From the NCBI GenBank assembly GCA_033065855.1, contig JAVXUO010000922.1:310001-374000 (forward strand): DNA of 64,000 bases, read 5' to 3'. Below the pieces are notes generated by a model. It did not search any database, had not been told where the DNA came from, and was given only the letters and a program-made list of their open reading frames with translations. Shown piece after piece: positions 1 to 11,967 of this stretch; the first letter of the stretch is position 1, and each line of letters begins with the position of its first letter. Origin of the DNA: Escallonia rubra. Its lineage: Eukaryota > Streptophyta > Magnoliopsida > Escalloniales > Escalloniaceae. A program made the translations under genes and the position numbers.

Positions 1-237
1 AAAGTAGGATTTATTATTGTCTAAATTTGGGGGGCTGTGCCCCAGCCAGCCCTCTGTAATTCTACCTCTACTTATCTCTTGCGTGGGCAAATTGTTGCGA
101 TCATTTTTGCTACTCTTATGTAGGGTATGAAATTGCGATATCAATGATTTTTAGGGGCACTAAGATAACATCACATATAACTCCGATCTGAATGATTTAC
201 TGAAGGAAGAATTTTTTAGAAAGAGCGAAAGCAAAAG

Positions 238-549
238 TGTTGAACCTAGTGTCCAACTAAAAAACATGCTCAAGAGTTGGAACCAGGTACAAGAACCAAT
301 TTCAAACTTTATGTATTGTCGATGTGAGGTTTGACACCCGCCCTCACGCGAAACGTGGGAATAAGAGGTGCTCATCTTGAATAAGAAGTGGTCCCGTTTG
401 AATCGAATAGGGCGGCAAGACGTAGCTCTGATACCATGTTGAACTTAATCGATGTCCAACCTAAAAGCAAGCTCAAGAGTTAAAAAAGTCCATCAAGTAT
501 AAGAAAAATCAATTTCAAATTTTATGTATTATCGACGTGAGACTTGACA
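238..549 (-). mobile_element. TRIM (miniature LTR retrotransposon), complete
   Basis: Two diverged direct repeats, 238-336 (99 bp) and 437-549 (113 bp), both start TG and end CA and flank only about 100 bp. On the minus strand the right repeat is followed directly by a 12-nt site (425-436) complementary to the 3' end of initiator tRNA-Met. A purine-rich tract (337-350, read on minus) precedes the left repeat. This order of LTR, PBS, polypurine tract and LTR with no coding capacity is the definition of a TRIM element. Flanks aaaag and aaaaa are a possible 5-bp target duplication, but too A-rich to be strong. It is non-autonomous and depends on enzymes from other elements. Confidence 0.8.
425..436 (-). 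promoter_or_regulatory. Primer-binding site of TRIM, tRNA-iMet type
   Basis: Minus-strand TGGTATCAGAGC, directly next to the right LTR of the TRIM. This is the standard initiator tRNA-Met primer site of plant copia and TRIM elements. Confidence 0.8.
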
Positions 550-1099
550 AAAAAATTTAATGATAAGTCAACATATATGATATTTAGTTACTTAATCAGT
601 GTTTATATGCTGGTTGAGGCATTGGGGGTGTCCTTGGTTTCCTAGCAATGTAGCCGACCAACAGTTCTCAACCCCAAAATGGTTTTCTATGCTCAAAAAG
701 TTTCTTACTAGTCAACATCTATATTAATTGTATATATGGTTTTGAGTACAAAAGTACTCAAAAGGCAATAATTTTGGTCGAACTTCCTTGAACGTTTCCA
801 ACTTTTGCCAACTCATAGACCTACCCTCTTAACCATTTATTATCTACTCCAGTCTCCAGACTAGCTACCTTACTTTCTACTAACATCCAAACACAACCAT
901 GCATGCAGAGTTCAAACTGTATTCTATGCTCCATATTTATTCTCATACTCAATGCAGTTATTTCTTTCCCTCATTATTCTCATACTTCCTGCATTTTCCC
1001 ATCGCATAAGAGAATTTTCTAAATGCATTATACTCTTCCAATACTCTACCAAGAAGGTAAGATCTCTCTCTCCCCCACCCACCCACCTACCCAACCCCA

Positions 1100-1147
<48 letters not shown>

Positions 1148-1540
1148 GACAAGGATACCATTGGGTTATCACAGCGAAAACATGAGGACCCATCATTTAA
1201 GATTTTACCCAGACAATAATTGACTTTGGTTTCCACCTGACCAGATTGATGTTTTCCTTCTCTGCACTGAACTACTGCACTAACGTAACAGCTTAGTAAC
1301 TTGTGGTATATAGTACGGGGGAAAAGTTTCGTAACTGCAATCCCGTCGCCTTTCACCTCTGATAAAAAAAAAAAAAGTAAAGGGAAAGATAATTATATAA
1401 GATAAAATTGATAAAACTGAATACAATGAGATCTTTATATAGGCAAGAGAAAACTGAGTGGACATGTGTAACTCGTATGACCTCAAGGCAATTGTCATAA
1501 TAATTTCTCTCTGCTCTACGTACGACTCATTTTGCCGCAG
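550..1540. other. Intergenic stretch without recognised gene
   Basis: AT-rich sequence with no recognisable domain in any frame. It contains a (GA)n microsatellite at about 1109-1141, which makes low-complexity open frames on both strands that I do not regard as genes. Confidence 0.5.
1109..1141. repeat. (GA)n microsatellite
   Basis: About 16 uninterrupted GA dinucleotides. Confidence 0.95.
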
Positions 1541-1542
1541 TC

Positions 1543-2063
1543 CTTCATCTTCTTCGATACATCAAGGGTACTTTATTTTATGGCTTACATTTTTTATCTC
1601 ATTCCTCTCTTGAGCTACATGCATATTCTGATACTGATTGAGCTGGAGATCCTACCGATCGACGTGCTACTACTTGTTTTTGCTTCTTTCTTGGTACCTC
1701 TCTTATTTCTTGAAAAAGTAAGAAACAGACCCTCACAGCACGTTCTAGTACGGAAGCTGAATACCAAGCACTGACTGATACATGACCCGTGAGCTTTTAT
1801 GGTTGCGTTGGTTACTTGAGGACATGGGGGTTACACATTCTGCTGCTACACCTTTATATTATGATAATCGAAATGCCATTGAGATTGCTCACAATGATGT
1901 GTTTCACGAGTGCACCAAAAACATTGAGATTGATTGTCATTTTGTGCGTCGGCATGTTGTTCGTGGCACTATTTGCTTACATTCGGTCACTTCTCTCAAT
2001 CAAACGACATATATTTTTACCAAATCTAACAACCAGTATGCAAAAACGAAAGGAGAAAAATAG
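1543..2063 (+). pseudogene. Ty1/copia RNase H domain relic
   Basis: The translated sequence is the C-terminal reverse-transcriptase/RNase H part of a copia polyprotein. It has the RYIKGTL block, the SDTDxAGDPTDRR block with first RNase H aspartate, the TARSSTEAEYQAL block, then ELLWLRWLLEDMG and YYDNRNAIEIAHN. It is dead. Two conserved Trp codons are TGA (1639-1641 and 1711-1713), and a single-base shift near 1780 moves the ELLWLRW part to another frame. No LTR or other polyprotein domain lies beside it, so it is an isolated fragment. Confidence 0.85.
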
Positions 2064-2100
2064 CGAACGACTACATGCCGAGGCAATTTTCAAACATTAG

Positions 2101-3774
2101 GAAAGTAACTTTTCATCTACAGTTTTGTTGCTAAATATCTTATATGCATAACTGAGCAATAGATTAAAACGAAGTTCAAATAACTAAGTTATATATTGAG
2201 TGAAAACATCAATAAGCAAAACCAAAAATCAATCTTGGTCCACAACTTGAAAAAGCTGTGAAGACGTTAGTAAATATGATTCATCGGCATCGGCGTGTAT
2301 ATGTCAAAAATAGAAAGTGTATTTTCCGAACATAAGTTGTCACACACCTCTATTGACAAAATGTAATTTAGATACGGTGGGCGCCACCATGTCATGTATA
2401 CGTGTCCTACTCAATTAACCAATATAATGACCATTTAGAATAAGAAGACCTTTAATTTGTCATTAAATGGAGCGATGCGAAAATAATCATAAGTTTGTAC
2501 AAAAATACACTACATATAAAAATGAATTTGCTGCGGCACGCAAATAAGTTGTCTACGAGATTTCATTCACAGGTTCAGTGTCAGACATAATTCGTTAACC
2601 TTTCTGTAAACATGCACGGTAAAAATATGAAATATTTGGAAAAACTACACCTATAATAAAAATATATCCTAACAAATATATATACAAAGGTAATACAGAA
2701 CACTATTCTTCTCAAATTTTCATCTCAAACCCTAAACAAGGTAACACACTCTAAATTTATGCATCTTAAAATACTATGCACGTCCTCTTCTAATTGTGTC
2801 GGCAGGCAGAAGCTTTAATCGAAATCTACGGAAGCGGCTTCCCGGTAATTCGAGGAGCACCCACAGTACATGCAATGCAAGCATGTACACGTCGTACTTA
2901 CCGCAGCATTACCGGGGATTGCCCGTCCAATCACCTTCTGTTTCGGTTTCCCTCTTGCACACGTCGTTCAAGGCCAGGTTCCAAATGGTTTTCCGGTTTT
3001 TTCTCGTAAACCATGCACAAATGTATGCGCCAATATAACCTGGGTTGTTACTGTAAGAAAAGTCAAATTTCCCTTTTTACCTTTTCTTTTACCACAAGGG
3101 TTTTAGTTTTTACCACTTGACTCCTAGCTACATAACAAGATGAAAGCATACCATTTTTTAAAATATTAAATTTAATTGTATGAATGTTAAGTAACATGAG
3201 AATATCGAATATCGTTTGGATACCTTTTTCCTATACATTTTAGGTCAAAATGGGTGGGTGAATTCAAAAAGGTTAAGTATTTTGATGAAAACGCCCGTAA
3301 TGTGTTTATAAAAAAGCACGATTATATTGAGAATGCAGAACAAAAAACAACATAAAGACTATTGAACAACAGCATGACACACTGACAGCTATTTGGAGCG
3401 TTTGAAAATCACCATCATCTTTTTTTTCACCTCTTTTCGTGGAATGGTTTTTTTTTTCTGTAAAAAAAAAAAATAGGAAATGCTTGTGATATTCTTGTTA
3501 AGATGCATAAGAGAACGACCATTTCACTTCTTAATATGCTAGTTCGTCTTCTCATTTGTCGCTGAAATGTATTTTTTGTGAAAAAAGAAAAGTGGAAAAA
3601 CACATTAAAGAATGAAAATTACATTTCTCAATACAATAGGCAACTATAATGCCACGTTATTGGCAAGAATTTCTGAAATAAAAGTTTGTTTGTGTAGCGC
3701 AACTCTTTATGACTGATTGGTTTACCTCTTTGTATGCATTAATGGGATATACATAAACACTCATTTCAAACACC
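2101..3774 (+). promoter_or_regulatory. Upstream region of the GH3 gene
   Basis: AT-rich intergenic DNA with no coding signal. One TGTCGG hexamer (2797-2802) matches the high-affinity auxin-response element core bound by ARF proteins. It lies about 1.07 kb upstream of the start codon and is a single copy, so its role is only a possibility. Confidence 0.35.
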
Positions 3775-3782
3775 ATATATAT
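3775..3782 (+). promoter_or_regulatory. Probable TATA box of the GH3 gene
   Basis: ATATATAT about 82 nt before the ATG at 3864. The spacing would give a 5' leader of roughly 50-60 nt. No better candidate is seen between this point and the start. Confidence 0.5.
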
Positions 3783-3863
3783 CTCTTTGTTTCCTCTTGT
3801 TTCCTCCACTGCAAAATCTTCTGTCAGTCCCCATCCTAGTCTCCTTTGTCTTATATCAACGCC

Positions 3864-6215
3864 ATGCCAGAAGCTCCAAAGGAGAGCCATGCCAATTGTC
3901 TAGTTGATGAAAAAAACGAGCAGGCACTTCAGTTCATTGATGATGTTACCAATAAGGCAGAAGAAGTTCAGAAGAGGATTCTGAAAGAAATACTTGCTCG
4001 CAATGCCAATGTCGAATACTTGCAAAAGCATGGCCTCAATGGACACACAGACCGAGAAACTTTCAAGATGGTGATGCCTGTTGTCACGTACGAGGATCTG
4101 CGGGGGGACATCGACCGAATTGCAAATGGTGATACTTCTCCTCTTCTTTGTTCTCAACCCATTTCAGAGTTTCTGACAAGGTAACGCTTTCTTGAATACG
4201 GAAATGACATTTTGTTGCTAAAACTAGCAAACGAACATGTAGTTAGGGACAAAACTATTAGGTCACCAAATTTCTCTGAGGCAAAAAAGTCACTTTGAAG
4301 AAAGTTATCCTAGCAACCCTAGAAGAGCTGTGTTCATGATTTTTCTTTAACGTTTTTGCATATTCCTTTGTTGTCACTTGTAGCTCTGGAACGTCAGGAG
4401 GAGAGAGAAAACTGATGCCAACGATCGAGGAGGAACTCGGGAGGAGATCACAGCTTTATAGCCTATTAATGCCTGTGATGAACCAGTTTGTCCCTGGTTT
4501 GGACAAGGGCAAAGGGATGTACTTTTTGTTCATAAAGTCAGAAGCTAAAACACCAGGTGGTCTTGTAGCTCGCCCCGTTTTAACCAGCTACTATAAGAGT
4601 TCATATTTCAAAAACAGGCCTCATGATCCTTACACAATCTATACGAGCCCGAATGAAACCATTCTTTGTCCGGATTCTTATCAAAGCATGTACTCCCAAA
4701 TGCTTTGTGGACTCCTTCAGAACAATGAAGTTCTTCGTGTAGGAGCCGTTTTTGCTTCTGGTTTCATCCGGGCCATCCGTTTCCTCGAAGAAAATTGGAA
4801 ACTTCTTTGTAACGACATCCGAAATGGAACTATTTGTCCCGAAGTGACTGACCAAACCGTGAGGGATGCCGTTATGAAAATTCTCAAACCAAATTCTAAA
4901 CTTGCAACTTTTATTGAGATTGAATGTGGCAAACAGTCATGGAAAGGGATAATAACTAGGTTATGGCCTAATACTAAGTACGTTGATGTTATTGTCACGG
5001 GAACAATGTCGCAATATATTCAGACTTTGGATTACTATAGCAATGGTCTGCCACTAGTTTGCACCATGTATGCTTCTTCCGAGTGTTACTTTGGCGTGAA
5101 CCTGAATCCTCTCTCTAAGCCAAGTGAGGTTTGTTATACTCTCATTCCTACCATGGCCTATTTTGAGTTCTTGCCGGTGAATAGGGAAAACGGAGTAACT
5201 ACACTCCACTCCGAATCAACAAACCTCAGTGCAAAGGAACACCATGAGTTGGTTGATCTTGTTGATGTTGAGCTGGGTCGTGAATACGAGCTTGTGGTCA
5301 CCACTTATGCTGGTAAGTTTTATTAATTGTCACAAAATGTTTGGGTCTAGTTATAATTCTTTTGTGTCTATACCCTTCATTGGGAGCTTAGGGAAATGTT
5401 GTTGCGATGCTACCTTGTGCTTAGATCATGAACAACCTTTTCGTTTAGGTGCTTGATCATCTTTGGGTGTGTGCCCGATATGTGGGAGCTAAGTCATGGC
5501 CTCTTTGTCGGATCAATACAAATTGACTGCCCGAGAAAAAGATGTTAATAGCTTCACATAGTATAAAATATATCTTTAATGATTAATCACGTTACAATAC
5601 AAAGCTTGTTACGTCACAGGACTATATCGCTATCGTGTTGGAGACATACTTCGAGTAGCTGGATTCAAGAACAAAGCTCCCCAGTTTAATTTCATATGCC
5701 GGAAAAACGTTGCTCTGAGTATCGATTCTGACAAGACTGATGAAGTTGAGCTGCACAGTGCAGTGAAGAATGCAGCTAACCATCTTTCCCCATTCGATGC
5801 ATGTCTTATCGAATATACAAGTTGCGTGGACACATCAACCACTCCAGGCCATTACGTCTTATACTGGGAAGTTGCGCACAGCAACACTAGTATTCCTCCG
5901 CCAATATATGAAGATTGTTGTTTAACCCTTGAAGAATCACTTAACAGTGTGTATCGCCAAGGTCGTGTTTCTGATAAATCAATTGGGCCATTGGAGATAA
6001 AGTTAGTAGAAAATGGTACATTTGACAAGCTCATGGACTATGCAGTCACCAATGGTGCTTCTATCAACCAGTACAAGGCACCACGGTGCGTGAAGTTTGC
6101 ACCCATTATCGAGCTTTTGAACTCGAGGGTTGTTTCGAGCTACTTCAGTCCGAAGTGTCCGAAATGGATTCCTGGTCATAAGCAATGGTGCACAAATGAC
6201 TTCAACCAGAAGTAA
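3864..6215 (+). CDS. GH3.6: GH3.6/GH3.5-type indole-3-acetic acid-amido synthetase
   Basis: Acyl-acid-amido synthetase that adenylates auxin and conjugates it to amino acids in the cytosol, lowering active IAA. Three exons, 3864-4180, 4384-5312 and 5620-6215, with GT-AG introns of 203 and 307 bp, give 613 codons, the usual length for the family. The adenylation motifs are intact: [10 protein letters not shown] at residues 106-115 (split by intron 1), YASSECYFG at 335-343 and YRYRVGD at 418-424 just after intron 2. The start was set at the ATG followed by PEAPK, the N-terminus typical of GH3.5/GH3.6 (WES1/DFL1) proteins; an in-frame TTG 18 nt upstream is not a likely start. The [15 protein letters not shown] and WVPGHKQW-like C-terminus also fit group II GH3 enzymes. 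No internal stop or frameshift. Assignment to GH3.6 over GH3.5 is from recalled similarity, not an alignment. Confidence 0.95.
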
Positions 6216-6240
6216 AGAAAGATGATGAATCACTTCTTTC

Positions 6241-6246
6241 AATAAA
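6241..6246 (+). terminator. Polyadenylation signal of GH3 gene
   Basis: Canonical AATAAA 26 nt after the GH3 stop codon. Confidence 0.6.
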
Positions 6247-6433
6247 GAAGTCTTCTTTCATGAATGTTCTATCTCTGATTATTATTGGTATCTTGGGACA
6301 TAGTTGTTATTCATGTGTTGCTATTATCGTAGTAAAGATGTTCGTTTTAATCGATGCAACTATCTCGACCGCGAGTCTAGAATTTTTAAAGAAATTTATA
6401 CCAACATGATTTAGCTCGTAAGCGAAGTATTTA

Positions 6434-7032
6434 GGCTAGGTTTGACAAAAAAAATTCCTCTTTTTTTTTTTCAGTTTAAAAACCAGTTTTTAAACTGAAG
6501 AGTAAAAAAAAAAACTCCAGAAACTGGTTTTTTTTTTCACTTTTGGTTTTTTTTTCTTAGATCACCACCACCACCCTCCCACCGCCGGCAGCCACCTCAG
6601 GCGACCACTGCCGACCACCGGCGACCACCGCCGGAGACTGCCGGCAGCCACCTCCGGCCGCCGGCGACCACCTCCGGCCGCTGGTGACCACCGCCGGAGA
6701 CTGCCGGCTGCCACCTCCGGCCGCCGGCGACCACTGCCGAAGACTGCCGGCTGCCACCTCCAGCCGCCGGCGACTGCCGGCAGCCACCTTCGGCCACCAC
6801 CACCACCACCGGCCACCACCGCTACACCCCACCACCGCCACCGCAAACCACCAAAAAAACAAAAAGTCAAAATAAAAAGGGTTACCAAACACAAAAAAAA
6901 AAAAACCTAAAAAAAAAAGGGGTTATCAAACACCCACTTGTTTTTATAAAAAAAAAAATTTAAGCTGCTCTTTAAAAAACTGCTCTTTAAAAACTGAAAA
7001 CCAAAAAAAAAAATTTGTCAAACGAACCCTTA
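6434..7032. mobile_element. MITE-like element with inverted ends
   Basis: The left end (AGGCTAGGTTTGACAAA) and the reverse complement of the right end (AGGGTTCGTTTGACAAA) match over most positions. Inside them are inverted poly-A/poly-T tracts and imperfect AAACTG/CAGTTT inverted segments, around a GC-rich core. The ends resemble the GGGTTCGTTTG-type termini seen in many plant hAT-like MITEs. No convincing target duplication is visible, so the exact borders are uncertain. Confidence 0.5.
6560..6830. repeat. GC-rich minisatellite (CGCCGG/CCAC type)
   Basis: Variable-length units built from CCGCCGGCGACCAC, GCCGGAGACTGCCGG and CAGCCACCTCCGG. It sits as a GC island in AT-rich DNA inside the MITE-like element. 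Long Gly/Arg/Trp-rich open frames across it are a by-product of composition. Confidence 0.8.
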
Positions 7033-7826
7033 GACTCATTGCTTAAAGCTTGGTAAAATATTTCGCCAAGAATATGTAAGAACCCTAAATTTGTAGGCAA
7101 AGGTCACTGGTTAACTTCACCAAAGAAGTTGGCCAATCTTCTCGGTTAAAACAAGAAAAAAAAAAAAAAAAAATTATGTGACTACCTTAAGGTTGGGTTA
7201 AAAACTCCAAAGAATCCAATTTTTTCTCCCTACGCGAAACCAAAAGAAACAGTTGCGTATCAGACATTGTTTTCCATAGGGGTCTGTAGTCTACTCCCAT
7301 GACACTCTTATAATCATAAACGTACATTACTTGTTATTTTACTTGTGCTACTTGTTTTGATTTTAATGTCAAAACCAACTATCTTTGAGTAGAATAGAAA
7401 ATATTTTTCAGCTTGTTTTAATAATTGTCAATAGAATCTAGTCCACAATTTGTGGTCGCTCCAAGATCGAACATTGTAAAACAAAACCTAGTTACACCAG
7501 ATTGTCCATTTAATTTCCTTTATGCAAGTTGTATGAAACAAAAAAGAAGAAACTATGCATTTTCTGACATAACAATAAAAACATACCCTCACACTACACC
7601 TTAACATGCATCCATGCTCCCATAACTTCTTAGATTCAAGTACATAGAGCCGGTAAGCCAACGAGGCCCCAAAATTAAATTACTTGAGTGAGCTTGGATG
7701 AAAGAAAGTGAAGATGGATGTTTTAACGGCTTGAGCGGAGCTGGAATGAGGGCAAGTAGCTAACACTAAAGGAAAATGTGGCTAAAGTGAAGAAAGGTGA
7801 AAAGGGGGGTGTATATATGGTCGGGC
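7033..7826. other. Intergenic stretch, left flank of LINE
   Basis: AT-rich, no coding signal. The last ten bases (7817-7826) are the left copy of the LINE target-site duplication. Confidence 0.5.
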
Positions 7827-7873
7827 TTTTTTTTTTGGTAAAAAGATGAACTTAATATTAAAACGAAACAAAA

Positions 7874-10800
7874 TTACACATCAATGTTCCGATCTTCTTC
7901 CAAATGTAACAAAAGATTGGAAGATGATGGAACAAATTCGAAAACTTTACAAAAGAAAGCATTTGCCGCTAAATTATGAGCTGCCCGGTTAGTCGATCTA
8001 GGTGAGTGCACAGCATCCCAGCAAGTGAAGTTTTTCAAACAGTTCCTAGCTTGTTCAATGGTTTCTTTAATCCTCCAATGTGGGTCAAGAGATTGGTTTA
8101 AAAGCAAGTTTATCACCAATTCTGCATCTCCTTCCAGGATGATATATTGTCTTCTCTCTAGCTATGCTGTACGAATTGCTAGAAGAGCTGCAAGAGCTTC
8201 GGCTTCCTCAGGATAATTGGTGTTAAGAAGTTCAGTGGACCCAAATTCAAAACCTCCTTCAGAATTTCTGCAAACCATAGCTGCGCATGCTCTATTTCCT
8301 CTGATTGCAGCATCAAAATTCAACTTAGACCAACCAACAGGAGGGGTGGTCCATTGCGTTTGGTTTGGATGCTGGTTACTAGCCTTTTTCTTATTATCCA
8401 GGAGATCTTTAACTGCTGAGTCAATATTTGTAGCCATTTTGATATGGTTGAAGCAGGTCCCTTCATGCACTAGTTTGTTCCTATTAAACCAGACCAAATC
8501 AAGGAGGCAAATTGCAAAATAGGTGTACCTGGCTTGAGCATCAGAGGCGGGACCGGGAGGATTTAGCAGGAAGTTTAGCCATTCAATCTGCGAATTTATC
8601 CCAGAAGGGGGACGACACCCAAAAGTGGAGGCTGCCCAAATAAGCCTCGTCGAACTGCACTCTAGGAAAATATGCGTGGCCGTTTCTGGGCTCATTGCGC
8701 AGAAAGGGCAGCTAGTATCCATTTCTGGCCAAAAGTTTGCTAGATTTTGTCTGAGAGGAAGCAAGTTTCATGCAATGCGCCAGATCAGAATCTTGTGCCG
8801 CTCGCGAGTTTTGATTCTCTAGAGATTTTTCCAGAAGTTCTGAGGAAACAAAGGATTCGGAAGGAATCTGAATTTGTTTGCCGTCAAATAGGCTGATCTG
8901 GTGGTGAATTTGCCATTTGCATTTGGGGTCCAAGCTATTACATCTTGGTGCTGGTTAGAGGAGATTTTAATCTTCAGGATGGCCTCAGACGTTGCCGGAT
9001 CAAAAATGTCTTGGATTTTGGGGATGTTCCAGGACTGGGTTCCAGGGATGAGAAGGTCAGCTACCAGGTTTATGATATGAGAATTTGAGTTTATCTTTGC
9101 ATTACCGAAGCCTTCATCAAACGGAATCCAGAAATCATTCTAGATACTTGTAGATTTTCCATCACCTATGAGAACACTGAGACCTGCCTTGATTATTTGT
9201 TTCGATCTGCATATGCCCTTCCAAAGCCATGAGTCAGATTTCTTTGATTTGTACTCAAGAAATGGAGTACCTCGGAGATACTTTGATTCCATGATGCGAA
9301 CCCAAAGAGAATCAGGGTTTTTTATAACTGTCCAAGCCATCTTAGCGATCAGTGCCATGTTGAAATCATGCATCTTTTTGAAACCCAAACCCCCTACTGA
9401 TTTGGGGGCGCAAATAGAATCCCAGGCCTTGGGGTGAAAATGTTACTTTCCATCTGCTTTGAAACCCCACCAGAACTGCCGCATTATTCTATCCAACCTC
9501 TCTGATGTTTTCTTTGGCATGATAAAGGTGGACATGGAGTATGTTGGAATTGCCATTGCAATGGCCTTTATAAGAGTAGTTCTTCCAGCTTGAGAGAGAA
9601 CCTTGCTTTTCTAGCTAGCAAGTCTTCTTTCAACTCTCTCGATGATATCTGTGAATGCTCTGTTCTTTGGATGGTTTGTGAAAATCGGGAGACCCAGGTA
9701 TTTTGTCTCTTTTGGAGCCGTCTTGAACTCCAATAATCCACAAATAGCTCTCCGAGAATCAGAAGTGAGGTTCTTGCTGAAGTACAATTGAGATTTTTGC
9801 CTATTAATGCATTGTCCCGACCATGAATTATAAGTTTCAAGGCACTCTTTGACATTTTCAGCTTCTGTAACGTTTGCCCTGCAAAAAATAATCAGATCGT
9901 CAGCATAAAGGAGATGCGAAATCGAAGGGCTTCCCATGCTCGGCTTGATGCCATGGATGCTTCCATTGGTTTCAGCTTGAAGGATAAGTCTGGTTAGAAC
10001 TTCTGAGGCAATGATGAACATATACGGAGATAACAGATCCCCTTGGTGCAGTCCCCTTTGTGGTTTAAAGAAACCATACGGTACTCCATTCAGGTTTATG
10101 GAGAAGCTGGTGGAAGTGATGCACTCTTGAACCCACTTAATCCAGATATGTGGGAAGCCTAGATGCTGAAGAATTGATAAGATAAATGGCCACTCAATTT
10201 TGTCATACGCCTTCTCCATATCTAACTTGATAGCCATAAGCCCCGAGCCTTTTTTCTTTCTCATAGTGTGCCAAACTTCTTGAACCATAACGCTATTGTC
10301 ATTTATCAATCTTCCCGGGACAAAAGCAGATTGCATAGGAGATATGATCTTTGCAAGAAGAGGTTTTAGCTTGTTTGCCAGGATTTTGGAGATCACTTTG
10401 TAAATAACATTGCAAAGGCTAATTGGTCTGTAGTGATCAGCTTTGGTGGGGGCTTGGATTTTTGGGATCAAAGCAATGTTTGTGTGATTTATCTCAGCTA
10501 GGGAAGGGTCTTCAGAGAAGAAAGATTGAATTGCCTTGCAAACCTCCGGGTTAACAGATTTCCAATAAGTTTTGTAGAAAAGAGCAGGCATTCCATTGGG
10601 TCCGGGAGCTTTGAGCTTGTCGAATTTCATTAGCGTAGCTGTGATTTCACTAATAGAAGGTATTTCCTGCAAAAAAGATAACTCATTCTCTGAAAGAACA
10701 GGGGAAATGAGTCCATCAAGATCCGGTGGGAACGAGGGATTTGAAGACATGAAAAGATTCTGAAAATGTTCCGTGAAACAGCTTCCGATTTCTTCTCGAT

Positions 10801-11967
10801 TGGAGATCCATTTTCCGCTCTTGTCCTTGATGAAGTCGATAGAGTTCTTCCTTCTTCTAATAATGGTGCTCAGATGAAAAAATTTTGTGTTCAAATCTCC
10901 TTCCAATCTCCACTGAATACGGGATTTCTGATTCCACAACCACTCTTCTCTGCAAACTTGTTCATCTAACTGTTTTTTCAGATTTTCCTCGAGCTCCAGA
11001 TTTCTAATCGATGGTTGTAGTTGTTGCAAGGAATCCAATTCCCCTGATAATCTTTTGATCTGTGTTTGGATGTGTCCAAAATAAGTGACGTTCCATTTTC
11101 GGAGAGCATGACTGGAATTATCAGTTTTCCTGCACAGAATGAATTCCGGAGATCCATACTCAGGCTTCCTCCACGCTGCATTTACCACGTGATGAAAAGA
11201 AAGGTCTCGGGTCCAGGCTGCTTCGAACTTAAAGGGTTTAGGACCAGCTGTAGATGACTTGTGAGTTTTGAGGACTATCGGAAGCTGATCTGAAGATTTC
11301 CCCGGCAGATGAATTACTGAGGCCTCCGGGAATAGAATGCGCCAATTTGGGCTCGCATAAGCCTTATCCAATCTTTCTTTTATGTTTGCTAGGAGTGGCC
11401 TGTTGTTACTCCAAGTAAAAGGATTGCCCGAGAACCCCAGATCAATAAGGTGATGTGCACTGATGAGACCATTTAGGCCTCCAGAAGAAGAAGAAGAGAA
11501 CTGTCTGCCACCTTTTTTTCCGCTTGTCCTGTAATAGCATTGAAATCACCTATACAAACCCAAGGGCCTGCAAAAGCATTTGCAACGATGTTCAAATCTT
11601 CCCAGAAAGTCCTTTTGTTTTTCCAGTGGGGGGGACCGTAAACTGCCGAAAGAATCCATGGGCAGTTTGGTGGATCCGAGAAAACGAGAGCATTTATGAT
11701 GTGGTTGTTTTGATATGTGATCTCAATATCAACGCCCATCTTCCAGGCAAGGCAAAGGCCTCCAGCAGGTTTTTTTGTACCCGAAGGTGGTACACAACAA
11801 TGGTTTGTGAATCCAAAAGAGGTAAGAATAGATGAAAGATATGAAGAGGAGGAGAGAGTTTCAGAGAGAAAGAGAATGTCAGAGTTGAGGTATCTGACGT
11901 CGGTTTTGAGGGCCCTGACGTGCGAGACACGCCCAAGCCTTCTGGCATTCCAGGCATAGATGATCAT
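7874..11967 (-). pseudogene. LINE ORF2: endonuclease, reverse transcriptase, RNase H
   Basis: The start ATG overlaps the ORF1 stop as ATGA (11967-11964). An apurinic endonuclease-like domain (YAWNARRLG to IGDFNAI) ends at a frameshift in an A run near 11515. The reverse transcriptase follows: YRPISLCNVIYK, PMQSAFVPGRLI, KLDMEKAYDKIEW, RGLHQGDLLSPYMF and the catalytic YADD box in LLYADDLIIF. A TAG at 9611-9613 and several shifts between 9.6 and 8.8 kb follow. Next come a zinc-binding linker (CPFCAMSPETATHIFLECS) and an RNase H domain (KLNFDAAIRGN to the RAAHNLAA block), ending at 7874. The catalytic residues of RT are kept although the frame is not. Confidence 0.85.

Noticed and set aside
425..436. 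tRNA gene fragments suggested by tRNA-iMet-like words here and at 14798 and 37689
   Set aside because: Each is a retroelement primer-binding site beside an LTR; no cloverleaf can be formed around them.
924..1356. Open frames through the (GA)n tract
   Set aside because: Low-complexity Ser-Leu or Arg-Glu runs only; no gene signal.
6557..6894. Gly/Trp/Arg-rich open frames of about 110 codons
   Set aside because: They arise from a GC-rich minisatellite, are open in several frames and on both strands, and have no start context or homology.
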